Counted from the first letter of the stretch, positions 10,380-20,690 are shown. The stretch is DNA of 64,000 nt from Enchytraeus crypticus (GCA_905160935.1 CAJHZI010000382.1:2513501-2577500), one strand, 5' to 3'. The notes: generated from the sequence alone by a model not told the origin. A program made the numbers and translations.

Positions 10380-11680
10380 AACGCCGACATTATGATTCCA
10401 CTGACAACAAGTCCGAGAGTAATCTTTAACAAAAGTTTATAGAACATTATAGATTCTGAAAAGATTGCTGAAAAGAATAACATTTAACATAATACGAGAT
10501 CTAAGTAGCTATAATCATATACGTTAAATACGTTTCTAGATATGCTTGAAATGAAGAATTGTCGAACATGTATAATACCAATAAGTACCACTAGCGATAA
10601 AATAAGTATTATAGATGTATAATAGTATTAATATTTTATATCGAGGGTAACGAAAGACTAAAATGAACTAATGCCTACTTTATTATAGTCCGTTTCTCGT
10701 CTCGAAACTACAAGTACGCCCCTGTAGGGAAGAACCCTGGATTTGAACCCTGCATCTGCTTATTCGCTCTACTGACAGTCAGAAATACCGAATAAGATAT
10801 CGAAAAGCTAGGGGCATGTGAATTTTAAAAACTAAACTAAGCTTTTCGAAAGTATAAAAAAGACTGAAATAAGAATATCTTACTATAAGCTCATGTGATA
10901 CTTAAATCTCATAAATATTATAAATAGATCTTCGCTTTCTGATTGAATATGAGTCTCTCTTAACTCCAATAATGGACTTAGTGGACAAATAAATATATCG
11001 ATTTTTCCTCGTAGGCAGTAGTTTTCGTATGATCACAAACATGTCATACTGCACGTGTTGCAGAATTTCCTTACTTTTTATCTGGGTTTTTTGTTCTTTT
11101 TCCCTTCTTTATTTTCTCCTTTTTGTTCTGTTGGTTTTTTGCTTATTTCTTTTTCTTTTTCCTCCTTCACTCCATGTGGTTACTATTAGTTGCATGCTAA
11201 ACCATTGCTCTAAACCCCGATAATATACATATAGTTTAATAATAATTTAAAATATCTTGCTATCATAAATTATAATCCTCATGAAAAGCCCTGATATCGC
11301 CTTCCTGTAATTTATAATTTTAGAATTGGACAATATTTTCATATCATTGTTTAGCTGCTACGTAGAGAGTACTTATTAAACTACTAATTAAGCCTACTCT
11401 CTAAACTTATTCTGAGAGTCACTTCAAAGCAATAGATACAAACTCAGGTTACGCTGTCACAACTTGCTAGTTGCTGTCCACATAGTCGTGTACCAAACAC
11501 GACAGGCCTATCTACGTAGGTCTAGAGCCAGGATTTTCAGAAGGGGGCGTGGAGGTATTGGCGATCGATCAGCCGACGCACCGTTAAAATATTATGTTTT
11601 ATCGTTAAAAATAAAGTGATGGGCTGATGGCCTTTACAATAGGCACGAATATATCATCCGCTATTTAATGGCGTATGAAG
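10380..11680. other. No supported gene
   Basis: AT-rich sequence with a T-rich pyrimidine tract at about 11065-11165. Short open frames here look like chance. Confidence 0.4.
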
Positions 11681-11689
11681 TAAAAAATG

Positions 11690-12225
11690 TAGGAACTCAT
11701 ATGCACGCAGTTTGGTTTCCGAAAATACGTAGATCTAGAGAAACAATAGGGGTAATGTGATTTAAATGCGAACGTAGCTTAGAACATAGAAATGATTGTC
11801 TTCATTTGTTTAGTAGATTTAAAAAGCTTGAATAAACTGTCTAATGATACTAAATATCTTAAGAACGGTTGGAGTTGACTGGTGGATAAAAGATTTATTT
11901 TAAATCTGTACACAAATCATAATGTAAAAGACAAAATCCTGCAAGGAATTACCTGAGGTGAGTGAAACCGGACGAGAAAGAAGACAAGGATAAGAAGACA
12001 AGGCATTTCACGATAACAATTGAACCTTTATGCGAAGGAAGCGATCACAAGGCGATGGAAGGTATTGAGGTAGGACTAGTTAGGCCTCTTGGAGGTAACT
12101 TGCTAAAAGCTGTGAGGTTTGCTGCTGATCAAGATAGGCTATACTTGCTAGTAGTGAAGTTTGATTGCAAAGGATAGTGGATAGATTAAATGATATAGTT
12201 TAAATGTAGATGGTCTACGAATTAT
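11690..12225 (+). mobile_element. Highly decayed RTE-like LINE family A fragment
   Basis: It matches the family A reverse transcriptase only piecewise: CAGTTTGGTTTCCGAAAAT (QFGFRK), GAAACAATAGGGGTAATG (ETIGVM), a CERSLEHRND-like stretch, NILRTVG.DWW and RFAADQ in place of FADDQ. Many stops and indels show it is an old copy. It ends about 130 bp before the piggyBac element. Confidence 0.65.
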
Positions 12226-12682
12226 CGTACTTAATAAAATATTAAAATATAGACCCCATATCAACATGTAAGAATCTAAGAATATAGGCCCTCTGTTGTA
12301 TTTGACAGTTTGCAATGTCTAATATACAACAATTTTCATATTGGCTAGAATTAATTTATTAACCCTCCAACGACCAACGTAAAAGAGTTCCGTAAGTGAC
12401 CAACAGGGGTCCACAGCGGACCCCAATGATTTAATTGGTTTTCATAAATATAAACGGTTGCTAAACTCTGAATAATAAATAATTTAAGAGAGTATACTTT
12501 TAATAAGAATATTGCGCTTGATTTAACTATAAAACTATAGTCTAATTACTAACTAAATTTAATTGATCAATTTTTTAGTACATAATTATTAAGCAAGTTT
12601 ACTAACTTAAACTGATCAATATCTTAGTACACAATTATTAAGCTAGTTTATGGTACTAAAACATTTCCTTGTCCATAATTAT

Positions 12683-12789
12683 GCGAATACTCTGGCAGTC
12701 GCGGATCCAGGGGGGGACGGGGGGAACGGGCCCAGAGGTTCCGGTCCCCCCGTCCCCCCCCTGGATCCGCGACTGCGAAGAGTATTCGC
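12683..12789. repeat. G-run/C-run palindrome
   Basis: Left arm 12683-12724 (GCGAATACTCT, then GCAGTCGCGGATCCAGGGGG, then GGACGGGGGG) pairs with the right arm ending at 12789 (CTGGATCCGCGACTGC, then AGAGTATTCGC). The loop is about 22 bp. A partial third copy of the end (GCAGTCGCGGATACTCTTCG) follows at 12788-12809. Confidence 0.85.
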
Positions 12790-12916
12790 AGTCGCGGATA
12801 CTCTTCGAAGATTCTGCCGGCAATCATATTTACTAATCCGTCAACTGGAGAGCTGGACATACAACGTTAAGTAAACTGTGAAATTTGACTTGTGATCGAA
12901 ATAGTCATATGTAAAA

Positions 12917-13125
12917 GTGGCCATACACGATACGATTTATCTGTACAGATAAATTGTACAATAAATCTGTATCGCCCACACACGGTCAAATTTATCTGTT
13001 AAGATAAATCTGTACAGATATATCTGAACAGATATTTTGGCCACACACGGTCAAATTTATCTACCGATAAAACTGACGCTCGCCCATACACGGTCAAATT
13101 TAACTGTTCAGATATCTGAACATTG
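12917..13125. repeat. Tandem repeat with palindromic units (GGCCAYACACGG)
   Basis: Four diverged units of about 45-65 bp each open with GGCCATACACGA, GCCCACACACGG, GGCCACACACGG or GCCCATACACGG, followed by TCAAATTTATCTG. Several contain palindromes such as ATCTGTACAGAT and AGATATCT. Confidence 0.8.
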
Positions 13126-13211
13126 TTATGCTAATTAGCTGTCAATCATTTCCAATTTGTAGAGCACGTGATTAATAACAGTCAACCAACATATTACAGT
13201 CTACAGTACGT

Positions 13212-13480
13212 ATTACGGCGGGATTTAGCTCACTTGGTTTATTTGCGCGTAATTTATCGAAGTTAAGCTACAACGATCTGGGTTAGTACTTTGTGGGTGA
13301 CCACCTTGGAAGACCGAGTGTTGACAGCTTATGAAGGAAAAAATCCCAGGGTGATGAAATGTTATTCTTAGATCCGTGCCGGCTGCAATTGATGCTCCAT
13401 CAAAAGGTAACGATTAATAATAAGTTTATAATAACCATGGAGAGGAAGGAGGAAATGAGCCTTATAAGTTACCAATCTTA
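13212..13480 (+). mobile_element. 5S-rRNA-derived SINE, copy 1
   Basis: It opens CGGCGGGATTTAGCTCACTT and continues through a 5S-like core: AAGTTAAGC (13260-13268) and GGTTAGTACTTTGTGGGTGA (13281-13300), then CCACCTTGGAAGACCG. These correspond to box A and box C of the internal 5S RNA promoter. After it come CCCAGGGTGATGAAA, GGCTGCAATTGATGC and AGAGGAAGGAGGAAATG, shared with the copies at 20.5, 52.1 and 58.3 kb. The LINE-type tail is missing here, so this copy is 3'-truncated. Confidence 0.85.
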
Positions 13481-13484
13481 CCCG

Positions 13485-16080
13485 CACCACCCCCTCTCAA
13501 CCCTACCGCTATTCACCCGTCTATAACTTCTGACTTCAGGTCATCTGGTCAATTGAAGTGTGGTCGTGTCAGTTATGCAACGATATCGCAATAATCGTCT
13601 CAATCTCGCATAAATTGGCACACCTGAGGAAACTTGGAGGTTCACTTTAAATTATCGCGGAAGAGATCTACTGCAGTGACGGAGCCTAATCCTTTCGACA
13701 AATTGCAGTAAGATGTAAACAGGAATGGAATTGTCCAACCAGCTCCATCGTGTGGTAAAGTGTGGTGTCAATGCCGTAAGTAAACATTTGTTGAAAGTTG
13801 GCTGACTATGACTAGGTGATGATTTAGTGATTTTAGTGCATGTAGGTATTGAACTACAGTAGGCCTAATTTGACATTTAATAAATATAAACTTGCAGATT
13901 GCTATTAAGATCGTAGATTTTCATTCATGGGACTGTTATAAGGTTATAAGGACTGTCTATATTTGAAAGACTTATGATTAGTACTAAATGTTTATAAGAT
14001 TTTGCTTAGTTTATTTTGCGTAAAGTTTTAGTGCTATTTGTGTTTTATTTGATCGCTTTTATTGTTGTTACGAGTATTTACTAGCAGTCCAATTAGCGTT
14101 ATGACTCAGTTCAGGAAATGGACTTTGATTGATCTGATGTAGAATGACTTCGAAATTTTTGTATTGCGCTAAAAAGCACAATACAATTCGTTTCTAGTAT
14201 ATGTTTGCTTTTAGTTGTATTATTATTGTCTTATCCAAAGTCGTGCTAGATAAGAGATTGATAGATATTGTAGCAAAGATGTTGTAAGGTATTTATGGAG
14301 GAAGTTTAAGAAGGGCTGCTATGTCACAGAGGCTATACTAATTAATTAAAGCCCATGCATGTTTCGTTGAGGTAACTGTTATTGATCTCGTAAATAATGC
14401 TGTACCCAGGTATTTTAATTGCTAGTTTTTATAGAACCATAGAAGCAATACTTGTAGCGTGCATTTGATATATTTATGTTAGATTTTTTTGTGCATCACT
14501 AATGAGCACTTATGAAATCTTTGGAGGTGATCTTTGAATGCTAGGTAGCCAGGTAATTTGCCAGTGTTTCTTAGAACACAAAGGGTAAGCCTGTAGTCTA
14601 TGACGTACTGATATATTTGAGTTTTTGCGGGGAGATTGTTAATGCATGGCCCATGTTGCCTTTTGCTATATGTAGAAATATAAGCAGCATTCATTAATTT
14701 ATTTTTGCTAGGGAAGTAGTAACCCTATATAAGCATAGCCCGTATTGTGAGAGACACAGTGGCTCAACGAGATTTGATTTTTATTGCATTGACTTGCAAT
14801 TAACATGAATCAAGATGTACGTGGAGAGATTTTGACATTTAATGACTGGCTTATTTAAGTTGCAAATAATATGCTTAGTCAATTATTTAAAAGACGACAT
14901 GTGTGACGCTTTGGAGATGAGTTATAAACAGGCCTTACGTGTTTTTGCCACGTATTGCTTAACTGTACCGATGTTGTAATTAATTTGCGGTTGACAATGT
15001 GCTTATTGTGCAAGAGGTCGTATTAGAGACAATATATAATTGTATAACTCGATCGACTTGTCAGTGTTACGTAATAATCGTAGAAGGTGCAGCAGAGACG
15101 TCTTGTTGATTGACTTAGGTCAGTGCGGAACTGAGGTCAATTATATTGATGTTCCTAATGTCACAGTGAGTTGTGATGAGAACTTTAAATTCTTATACTG
15201 ATTGATTCAAGTACTATAATTGTTCGTTAGAATTTATTTGTGTTTATTTTAATCGCAATGCTTAATTTGAAGATTTATGTTGTCACTGTTCCTATTTTTG
15301 CTCGCTATGGTTTTTATAATTAGTGTTAAATATTTTCGCGTATTAGAGTGTAGTTAAAGATTTCATTTACCTATAGTGGACTTAGAAATATCTTGTACAA
15401 CTATATTTCTTATTTTTGTGAGATCGATCTTCCGTAAAAGCTGTTATATTTATGTTCGAGCAGTGGAGAGCTCTTGAGAGAGAGAGAGCGAGAGGGTAGT
15501 GTTGAGAACTTGAAATTACACATATATAATTAATCTACAATTAATTATTATAGATTTAATCTACTCTTTAATCGTGCATGTATAGGACTTACGCTATTGG
15601 TCAGGCAGTGGTCAAGTTGCAAAGTAATTGAATCCGACTGGTCAGTTACCAAATGACCCAGCGTCACCTGTGGTAGAATACTTTTGATATTCGGGTAGAA
15701 GAGAGATTCATTGTAGTTGTGGCGGCCGGACGGGCAAGTCCACACGGCGTAGGCCGAGGGCCGAAACCGGAGTCGAAGCCAGAGTATTGATATTTCAGGG
15801 ACTGTGCGTTTAGATCTTATATTAAGTTTGAAGTTTTAGTGTTCGTACATATTAAATTGTAGTGCTGTTTTTACTTACTATTAAATTTTGAGATACTAAT
15901 TAGAAATCTGTGCCTTGACTTCGATATTCTATCAGTAAGGATTAATCACAGAGAGCCTCACAACTACTTCAGATCGGAGTCCCACACACATCTGAGAAAT
16001 ACAATCTCAGGTGTGCTAGTCAGAGCAGGCCTAGGCATTCAATTACAGTCACGGACCGAACAAACGTCCTGTGCTGTGCT
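13485..16080. other. Interior of the piggyBac interval without recognisable gene
   Basis: About 2.6 kb of AT-rich sequence with only short chance frames. A (GA)n-rich stretch lies at 15474-15497. The moderately GC-rich block 15700-16080 precedes a 73-codon frame at 16084-16305. Confidence 0.4.
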
Positions 16081-16083
16081 CCA

Positions 16084-16305
16084 ATGGCGAGTTGCGAGAC
16101 TGATCCAACATCAGCGACGCGAGTTCCTTATACTACGATGACGAAAAGACTAAGTTATTTGGATTTGGAAGTAAAATATTCGAACTCTGTCCCGGAGCAG
16201 TGGTGCAAACAGCCTCGTGAGGGGCCTAACCCCCTTACCGCCAAAATTAGGTTACTTAAGCAAATCGTCCAGATTCGCGGAGTTTCTTCCGAGGTCAAAA
16301 ATTAA
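16084..16305 (+). CDS. Hypothetical 73-codon ORF
   Basis: An ATG in a fair start context (CTCCAATGGCG) opens 73 codons encoding a mildly basic polar peptide (MASCETDPTSATRVPYTTMT at the start). I recognise no domain. It lies inside the piggyBac interval on the strand opposite the transposase, and its GC content is higher than its surroundings. It may be the start of a gag-like ORF of another inserted element, or chance. Low confidence. Confidence 0.2.
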   Translation: MASCETDPTSATRVPYTTMTKRLSYLDLEVKYSNSVPEQWCKQPREGPNPLTAKIRLLKQIVQIRGVSSEVKN

Positions 16306-16688
16306 CCTACTTTTTTCGAAAACAAATGTAGGATTTTAGGCATTTTAGGTTTTCCTCTGAGTTTGGTACGGATATGAGCTGAGGAGGGGGGGGGGGGGGT
16401 GGGGTTAGTAAGATACGGGGATACACTCACTCAATGAGCCGAACTCTTTAGTGAAAAAGTTTTGAGCCCTCTCCCCTACAGAATTTTGTCAGGTTGCGTC
16501 ACATGTCCCGAAGAAGGCGGGGCGTAAGCAAAAATGTGTATACTCTCCAAAAAATTTTGGCCCCCCCTTTAACAAATTCCTGGATCCGCTCCTGATTCTT
16601 CGTATATAACTTACATAAAAGTGATTAGAAGTAAGAGCTCGTAATGTCAACTAGTAGGCCTATGTGAATAAAATGTAACTTGTTATAC

Positions 16689-17516
16689 ACTGTGTTTTTT
16701 ATAACTGATACCCCAAATTGTTTTAACAATAAAGTCGTAAGAAATTGACCGATGTTCTTGAAATTTGCAGAACTTGACCAGCAGCCCATTCTACAAAACA
16801 TAGAAAAATTTCATTTGAATATCTGTAATAACGTGAAAGTTGGAGTTTTGTGAATAGGAGTGGGGTCAGATAAGAAATTTCCAGTACAGGATTACGGGCG
16901 AGTTACTTGCAGAGTAAAATTTTCTCTATAAAAATAATAGCAAACACGTCACAAAATTTCAGCTAATATGCTATTTTGAAGAGCATTCACTTCTTTGCAA
17001 AATGACGTAAAATACGTGCTGATATGTTCTTAATTGGCAAAGTTATTGAACTTTTAATGCATGCATTGCATATCGGGGTAAAACTGCTATCACCGCAGCC
17101 ACTGCAGCTGCGTCCTCTTCTTCGTTTATTCTCTTCATGCAATGCATGCATAAAAAGTTCGATAACTTTGTCAATTAAGAACATATCAGCACGTATTTTA
17201 CGTCATTTTGCAAAGAAGTGAATGCTCTTCAAAATAGCATTTGCATTAATTTTATATTGCGTGTGAGCTAGTATTTTTGTAGAGATAATCGACGCTAAAT
17301 GTAACACGCCCGTAATCCTGTACTGGAAATTTCTTATCTGACCCCACTCATATTCGCGAAACTATAATTTTAACGTTAATAAAGATATTCAAACAGAATG
17401 TCTCTATGTTTTGTAGAATTGGCTGCTGGTCAAGTACTGTAAATTTCAAGAACATCGGTCAACTTCTTACGACGTTATTATTAAAACAATTTGGGGTATC
17501 AGTTATAAAAAACAGT
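16689..17516. mobile_element. Foldback element: 828-bp palindrome
   Basis: Two arms of about 380 bp (16689 to about 17072 and about 17136-17516) are inverted copies, separated by a 63-bp spacer. The outer ends are ACTGTGTTTTTTATAACTGA and, inverted, TCAGTTATAAAAAACAGT. The innermost paired block is ATGCATGCATTGCAT. The arms match closely at both ends (for example AATGACGTAAAATACGTGCT) and less well in the middle (about 16905-16985). No coding sequence is present. A single arm of the same family occurs at 38945-39249. Confidence 0.9.
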
Positions 17517-18370
17517 TTAAATCGTATATCTTACAGTCTATTATTTCATCACGGAAACTGTCGCACGTGATATCAGTGACAGTTTTTTTGATACTTTGTT
17601 CCGGACACACAAATGCTTGATATGTACATGTAGTACATTTTAGCCTACACTTTCTATCCCGCCCTCTGGCGCACACTGAACATCTCCCACGCAATTTGGC
17701 AGGATCGGCAGCCTGTTGTCTTGATACTCTAGCATCAGCATCTGGCACAAAATGTTTGATGGCTTGAACAATATACGTATGTAATCCCTGTAGATTTTTA
17801 GCACGTTTCTCTGTGACTGGCTTGATTCAGATGGTTTCTTCATCAAGATAGTTCCCTAGATTGTTGCTAGTTCCCTAGCAACAATCTTGATGAAGAAACG
17901 CCTGTGTTGAATCTCCTCATCCTGTAGTTTAAACACACAGTAAGCATTTTGACCAACAATACCAACCAAATCGAGAAAGACAGTAAGTGGCCATCTATGA
18001 TTGTTCTTCAGACAACGGTATTCCTTTAGCATTTTATCCATGCAGTCGACTCCACCTTTTGTTAAATTGTAATGACAGATAATCTCAGGCTTACTGTTAT
18101 CATCTTCTCCGCATACATCCTTGCTATGATGCTGCGTGGACATAAGTATGACGCACCTGTTTTCCTTTGGAACATATGACGCCATTGTCATATTCACATC
18201 GAACAAAACGTACTTGATTTTGGCGGTCTGTCTTTTGCAGGCAACATACAAGCTGGAACTTCTTTCTTTTTCTTTCGTAGAGTGCCAACTAAACTTATCT
18301 TTCTCTGAAGTAACTGAACTGCCAGAGGAATATCAGTAAAGAAGTTGTCCGTTGTAATGCCGTATCCATT
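17503..18370 (-). pseudogene. piggyBac transposase remnant (DDE domain part and Cys-rich tail)
   Basis: Read on the minus strand in three frames. From about 18368: GYGITTDNFFTDIPLAVQLL, with the D of DNFFT being a conserved piggyBac catalytic aspartate. From about 18220 in another frame: MTMASYVPKENRCVILMST, then CHYNLTKGGVDCMDKMLKEY, with the GGVD..D catalytic block, and NNHRWPLTVFLDLVG. From about 17825: KRAKNLQGLHTYIVQAIKHF and a cysteine-rich end (RCSVCARGRDRKCRLKCTTC, then FVC), typical of the C-terminal zinc domain that binds the inverted repeat. The N-terminal half with the first catalytic aspartate is missing, since only 250 bp separate the start of homology from the TIR. Frameshifts lie near 18195 and 17850. 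It cannot make a working enzyme. Confidence 0.85.
17834..17899. repeat. Nested inverted repeat inside the transposase remnant
   Basis: GTTTCTTCATCAAGAT (17834-17849) is the exact inverse of 17884-17899. Between them TTGTTGCTAG and CTAGCAACAA form a second inverted pair, and GTTCCCTAG is repeated directly. This local inverted duplication disrupts the transposase frame. Confidence 0.8.
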
Positions 18371-18859
18371 ACTTTAAAATTTATTATAGAAAAAATCAGT
18401 GCACCAGTTACCAACGGGGGGTCCATCGTGGGCCCCAGGCTTTTGGCGATCTCCTCTACTTTAATTAAACAGTGTTCAATAAATTTCAAAACATGGTTTT
18501 GTAGGTAATTTCTCAAGGAACAACTACAATTTATTATAAAATTTTATTCGGTTGTTTAAACAAGTTTTAGAAGAAAAATCGGAAGTGGGGTCCGCAATGA
18601 TCCCCCCTTTGGTCGTTGGAGGGTTAATAGATAATTAATTTTCGTGAAATCTTAATTCGAACCCGATTTAGGGATTCACTGCATTCCAATTATCCGGATT
18701 TGGCGAGCTGTAGACTGTTGCGCGTAAAGGTGAAGTTCAATATATATCTTACTGTCCTTTTTAGATGGCCTACTGTTAGTTAAATAAATACGTTATTATA
18801 AAATGACTAAGAATGCAAAAAGTCATTTCATAACCTCATAAGAAAATCTAAATGAGTCC

Positions 18860-19014
18860 ACTCTCTCTCTCTCTCTCTCTCTCTATATTATATATATATA
18901 ATATATATATATATATTATATATATTTTACATGTATGTATATTATAATATATAATATTATAGAAATATATATTATACAATATAATATTTATATATATATT
19001 ATATATATATATTA

Positions 19015-19053
<39 letters not shown>
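18860..19053. repeat. (CT)n and (TA)n compound tract
   Basis: (CT)n at 18860-18884 is followed by interrupted (TA)n and TATAAT-type sequence to 19053. Confidence 0.95.
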
Positions 19054-19055
<2 letters not shown>

Positions 19056-19680
19056 TTGTCCTCTAAGCAGCTACTAGTCTCATAAGGTTTCACCTCCATG
19101 TGTTACGATGAGGAAATTTACAATTTGGACTAATTTTAATTTATAGCACTTGGCCAAAAGTCGTTGTAGATAGACATTTGATTAGAAGTAGACTCTATGG
19201 TAATGAAAAGGCTAAAAGATAGTAGGCTACGTATGATTGGTAACGGCTTGGATAACAAATACTTTACTCAGGAAAGTTTGTTGCAATAGACCATATAAGC
19301 ATAGACTCAATTATTCAATTCCGTTGTTTAGCTGTTCCAATTTATAATGTATTTCTTCATTTATTAACAGAATGACATTAAATAAATTGAAAATGAAATA
19401 TTTACATTACTTATCAAATGATTATAAAATAATGTCGTAATTTACATTTAATATGTAAATATAATATAATACTAATAATAATAATATATTATTATATATT
19501 TATTGTTATTATTATTTAATATAGTTAATATTTTTAGTGTCACAAACTGTCTATAGCTGACTGCTCGTCCTCGAACGGGTGTCTACTTCTGAACTTGCTC
19601 GCTGGGCGGCAGTGTTTCGAGATGGCAGCTTTTTCATCAAATGTTGTACAAAGGGTACCGCTTGTCAGGGGGCGTCGTCC
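19054..19680. other. No supported gene
   Basis: AT-rich sequence with AATAATAT-type low complexity at 19440-19530. I see nothing assignable. Confidence 0.4.
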
Positions 19681-19684
19681 GATA

Positions 19685-19925
19685 ATACATTAGAATGTCT
19701 TAATAGCGTAGGGGTAACGTCATGAACTTTTAAATGACAGATCCTGAGGTGAATTGAACCCCTGTGGGTTCGAATCTCAGCCATGCTGATTTGAGAGAAA
19801 AATCTCGGACATTTACTGGACGGGTTATACGGAAATGATCTAAATTGCGTAACGGTTTAAACATGTGGTATTATAAATGATAAATATCAACATAGTTGAT
19901 CATTTCACTATAATGCGAGTTTACT
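19685..19925 (+). mobile_element. tRNA-derived SINE (family E), copy 1
   Basis: TAGCGTAGGGGTAACG resembles a pol III A box, and GGGTTCGAATCTC near 19770 is a close match to the B box consensus GGTTCGAATCC. The downstream blocks AAATCTCGGACATT, GGTTTAAAC and TCAACATAGTTGATCATTT recur in the copy at 60155-60455. The spacing between boxes is longer than in a tRNA gene and no cloverleaf is evident, so this is a SINE, not a tRNA. Confidence 0.65.
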
Positions 19926-20222
19926 GTTACCTTGCACATGCTTTTTACATTATTTTTTACACCTTTTACTTATTTTTTCCCCGTATAATCCGGCTCGATT
20001 GGCCTCTCTTGTTCGTTTCCGACTGAGTAGGCTAGGGTCCAACCCCCCTTGCCTACATCGTAACTGGGTTCTCGGGAACCCGGTACAGAGCGTCGGCGCT
20101 GGCCCGAGTCGTGAGTAGAATCGTACTCCACGTCTTCTACGTATTAAGGCGATTACGGTTGATCCGAGTTTCTGCCATGCTTCTTAGTCTTCAGACTGAT
20201 ATAGTAGTGGATAATTAGCATA

Positions 20223-20310
20223 ACATAGCATAACATAACAGTTTCTTTTTAACAGTTTAACAAGTTGTATTTTGTTTTCTTTGTCAGAAAACAAAATACA
20301 ACTTGTTTAA
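20223..20310. repeat. TAACA tail with a perfect 21-bp hairpin
   Basis: TAACATAGCATAACATAACA is followed by AACAAGTTGTATTTTGTTTTC (arm 20259-20279). Its exact inverted copy is at 20287-20307, with a 7-bp loop. On the minus strand the unit reads as a GTCTTAAACAAG-type LINE/SINE tail ending in GTTATG repeats. Confidence 0.75.
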
Positions 20311-20504
20311 GACTAATTCAAAACACTAATAAAAATAGGCCTACACAATAAACTAACAAGAATGCATATATACTGTATATATATGTGTGTTTATATATAT
20401 ATACTTAACTAACACAATATACATATTTAAGCTAGATAATGACATTGCACAACTAATAAAGCAAGGTAAACAGCTAGTTGAATGAAAAGTCTAGCTTTAG
20501 CATA

Positions 20505-20690
20505 ACATAACATAACGGCACACTGGGTCAGGAAGCACAGATGCTTGTTTAAGACCCATTTTCTCCTTCCTCTCCATGGTTATTAGTAATCGTTGCCTTT
20601 TGATGGCGCATCATTGCAGCCGGCGCGGATTTAAGAATAACCTTCCATCATCCTGGGATTCTTTCCTTCCTAAGCTTTAATACATGAACA
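20505..20690 (-). mobile_element. 5S-derived SINE, 3' part with LINE-type tail
   Basis: On the minus strand: CCCAGGATGATGGAAGG, then GGCTGCAATGATGCGCC and AACCATGGAGAGGAAGGAG, then the tail GTCTTAAACAAGCATCTGTG with CTTCCTGACCCAG and (GTTAT)n. The tail matches the 3' end of the CR1-like LINE at 46640-46756. The 5S head is missing. Confidence 0.8.

Larger units (their letters stand above)
12363..18623 (-). mobile_element. piggyBac-like transposon with nested insertions
   Basis: CCCTCCAACGACCAA (12363-12377) is the exact inverted partner of TTGGTCGTTGGAGGG (18609-18623). Both are flanked by TTAA (12359-12362 and 18624-18627), the diagnostic piggyBac target. Inside each end lies a second shared block, GCGGACCCCA at about 12416-12425 and its complement near 18591-18600. 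The transposase remains are on the minus strand near the right end. The 6.26 kb include a palindrome (12683-12789), a tandem repeat (12917-13125), a 5S SINE (about 13212-13480) and a foldback element (16689-17516), so the original element was much shorter. Confidence 0.88.

Noticed and set aside
13212-13345. A true 5S rRNA gene
   Set aside because: The 5S-like core has many changes outside the promoter boxes and is fused to a conserved non-5S body and, in other copies, a LINE tail.
17024-17221. Mirror-image open frames of 65 codons on both strands with nearly the same peptide
   Set aside because: They are the two arms of the foldback palindrome read in opposite directions, not genes.
19685-19800. 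tRNA gene suggested by A and B boxes
   Set aside because: The spacing between boxes is too long, and the unit recurs with conserved non-tRNA sequence at 60 kb, so it is a SINE.
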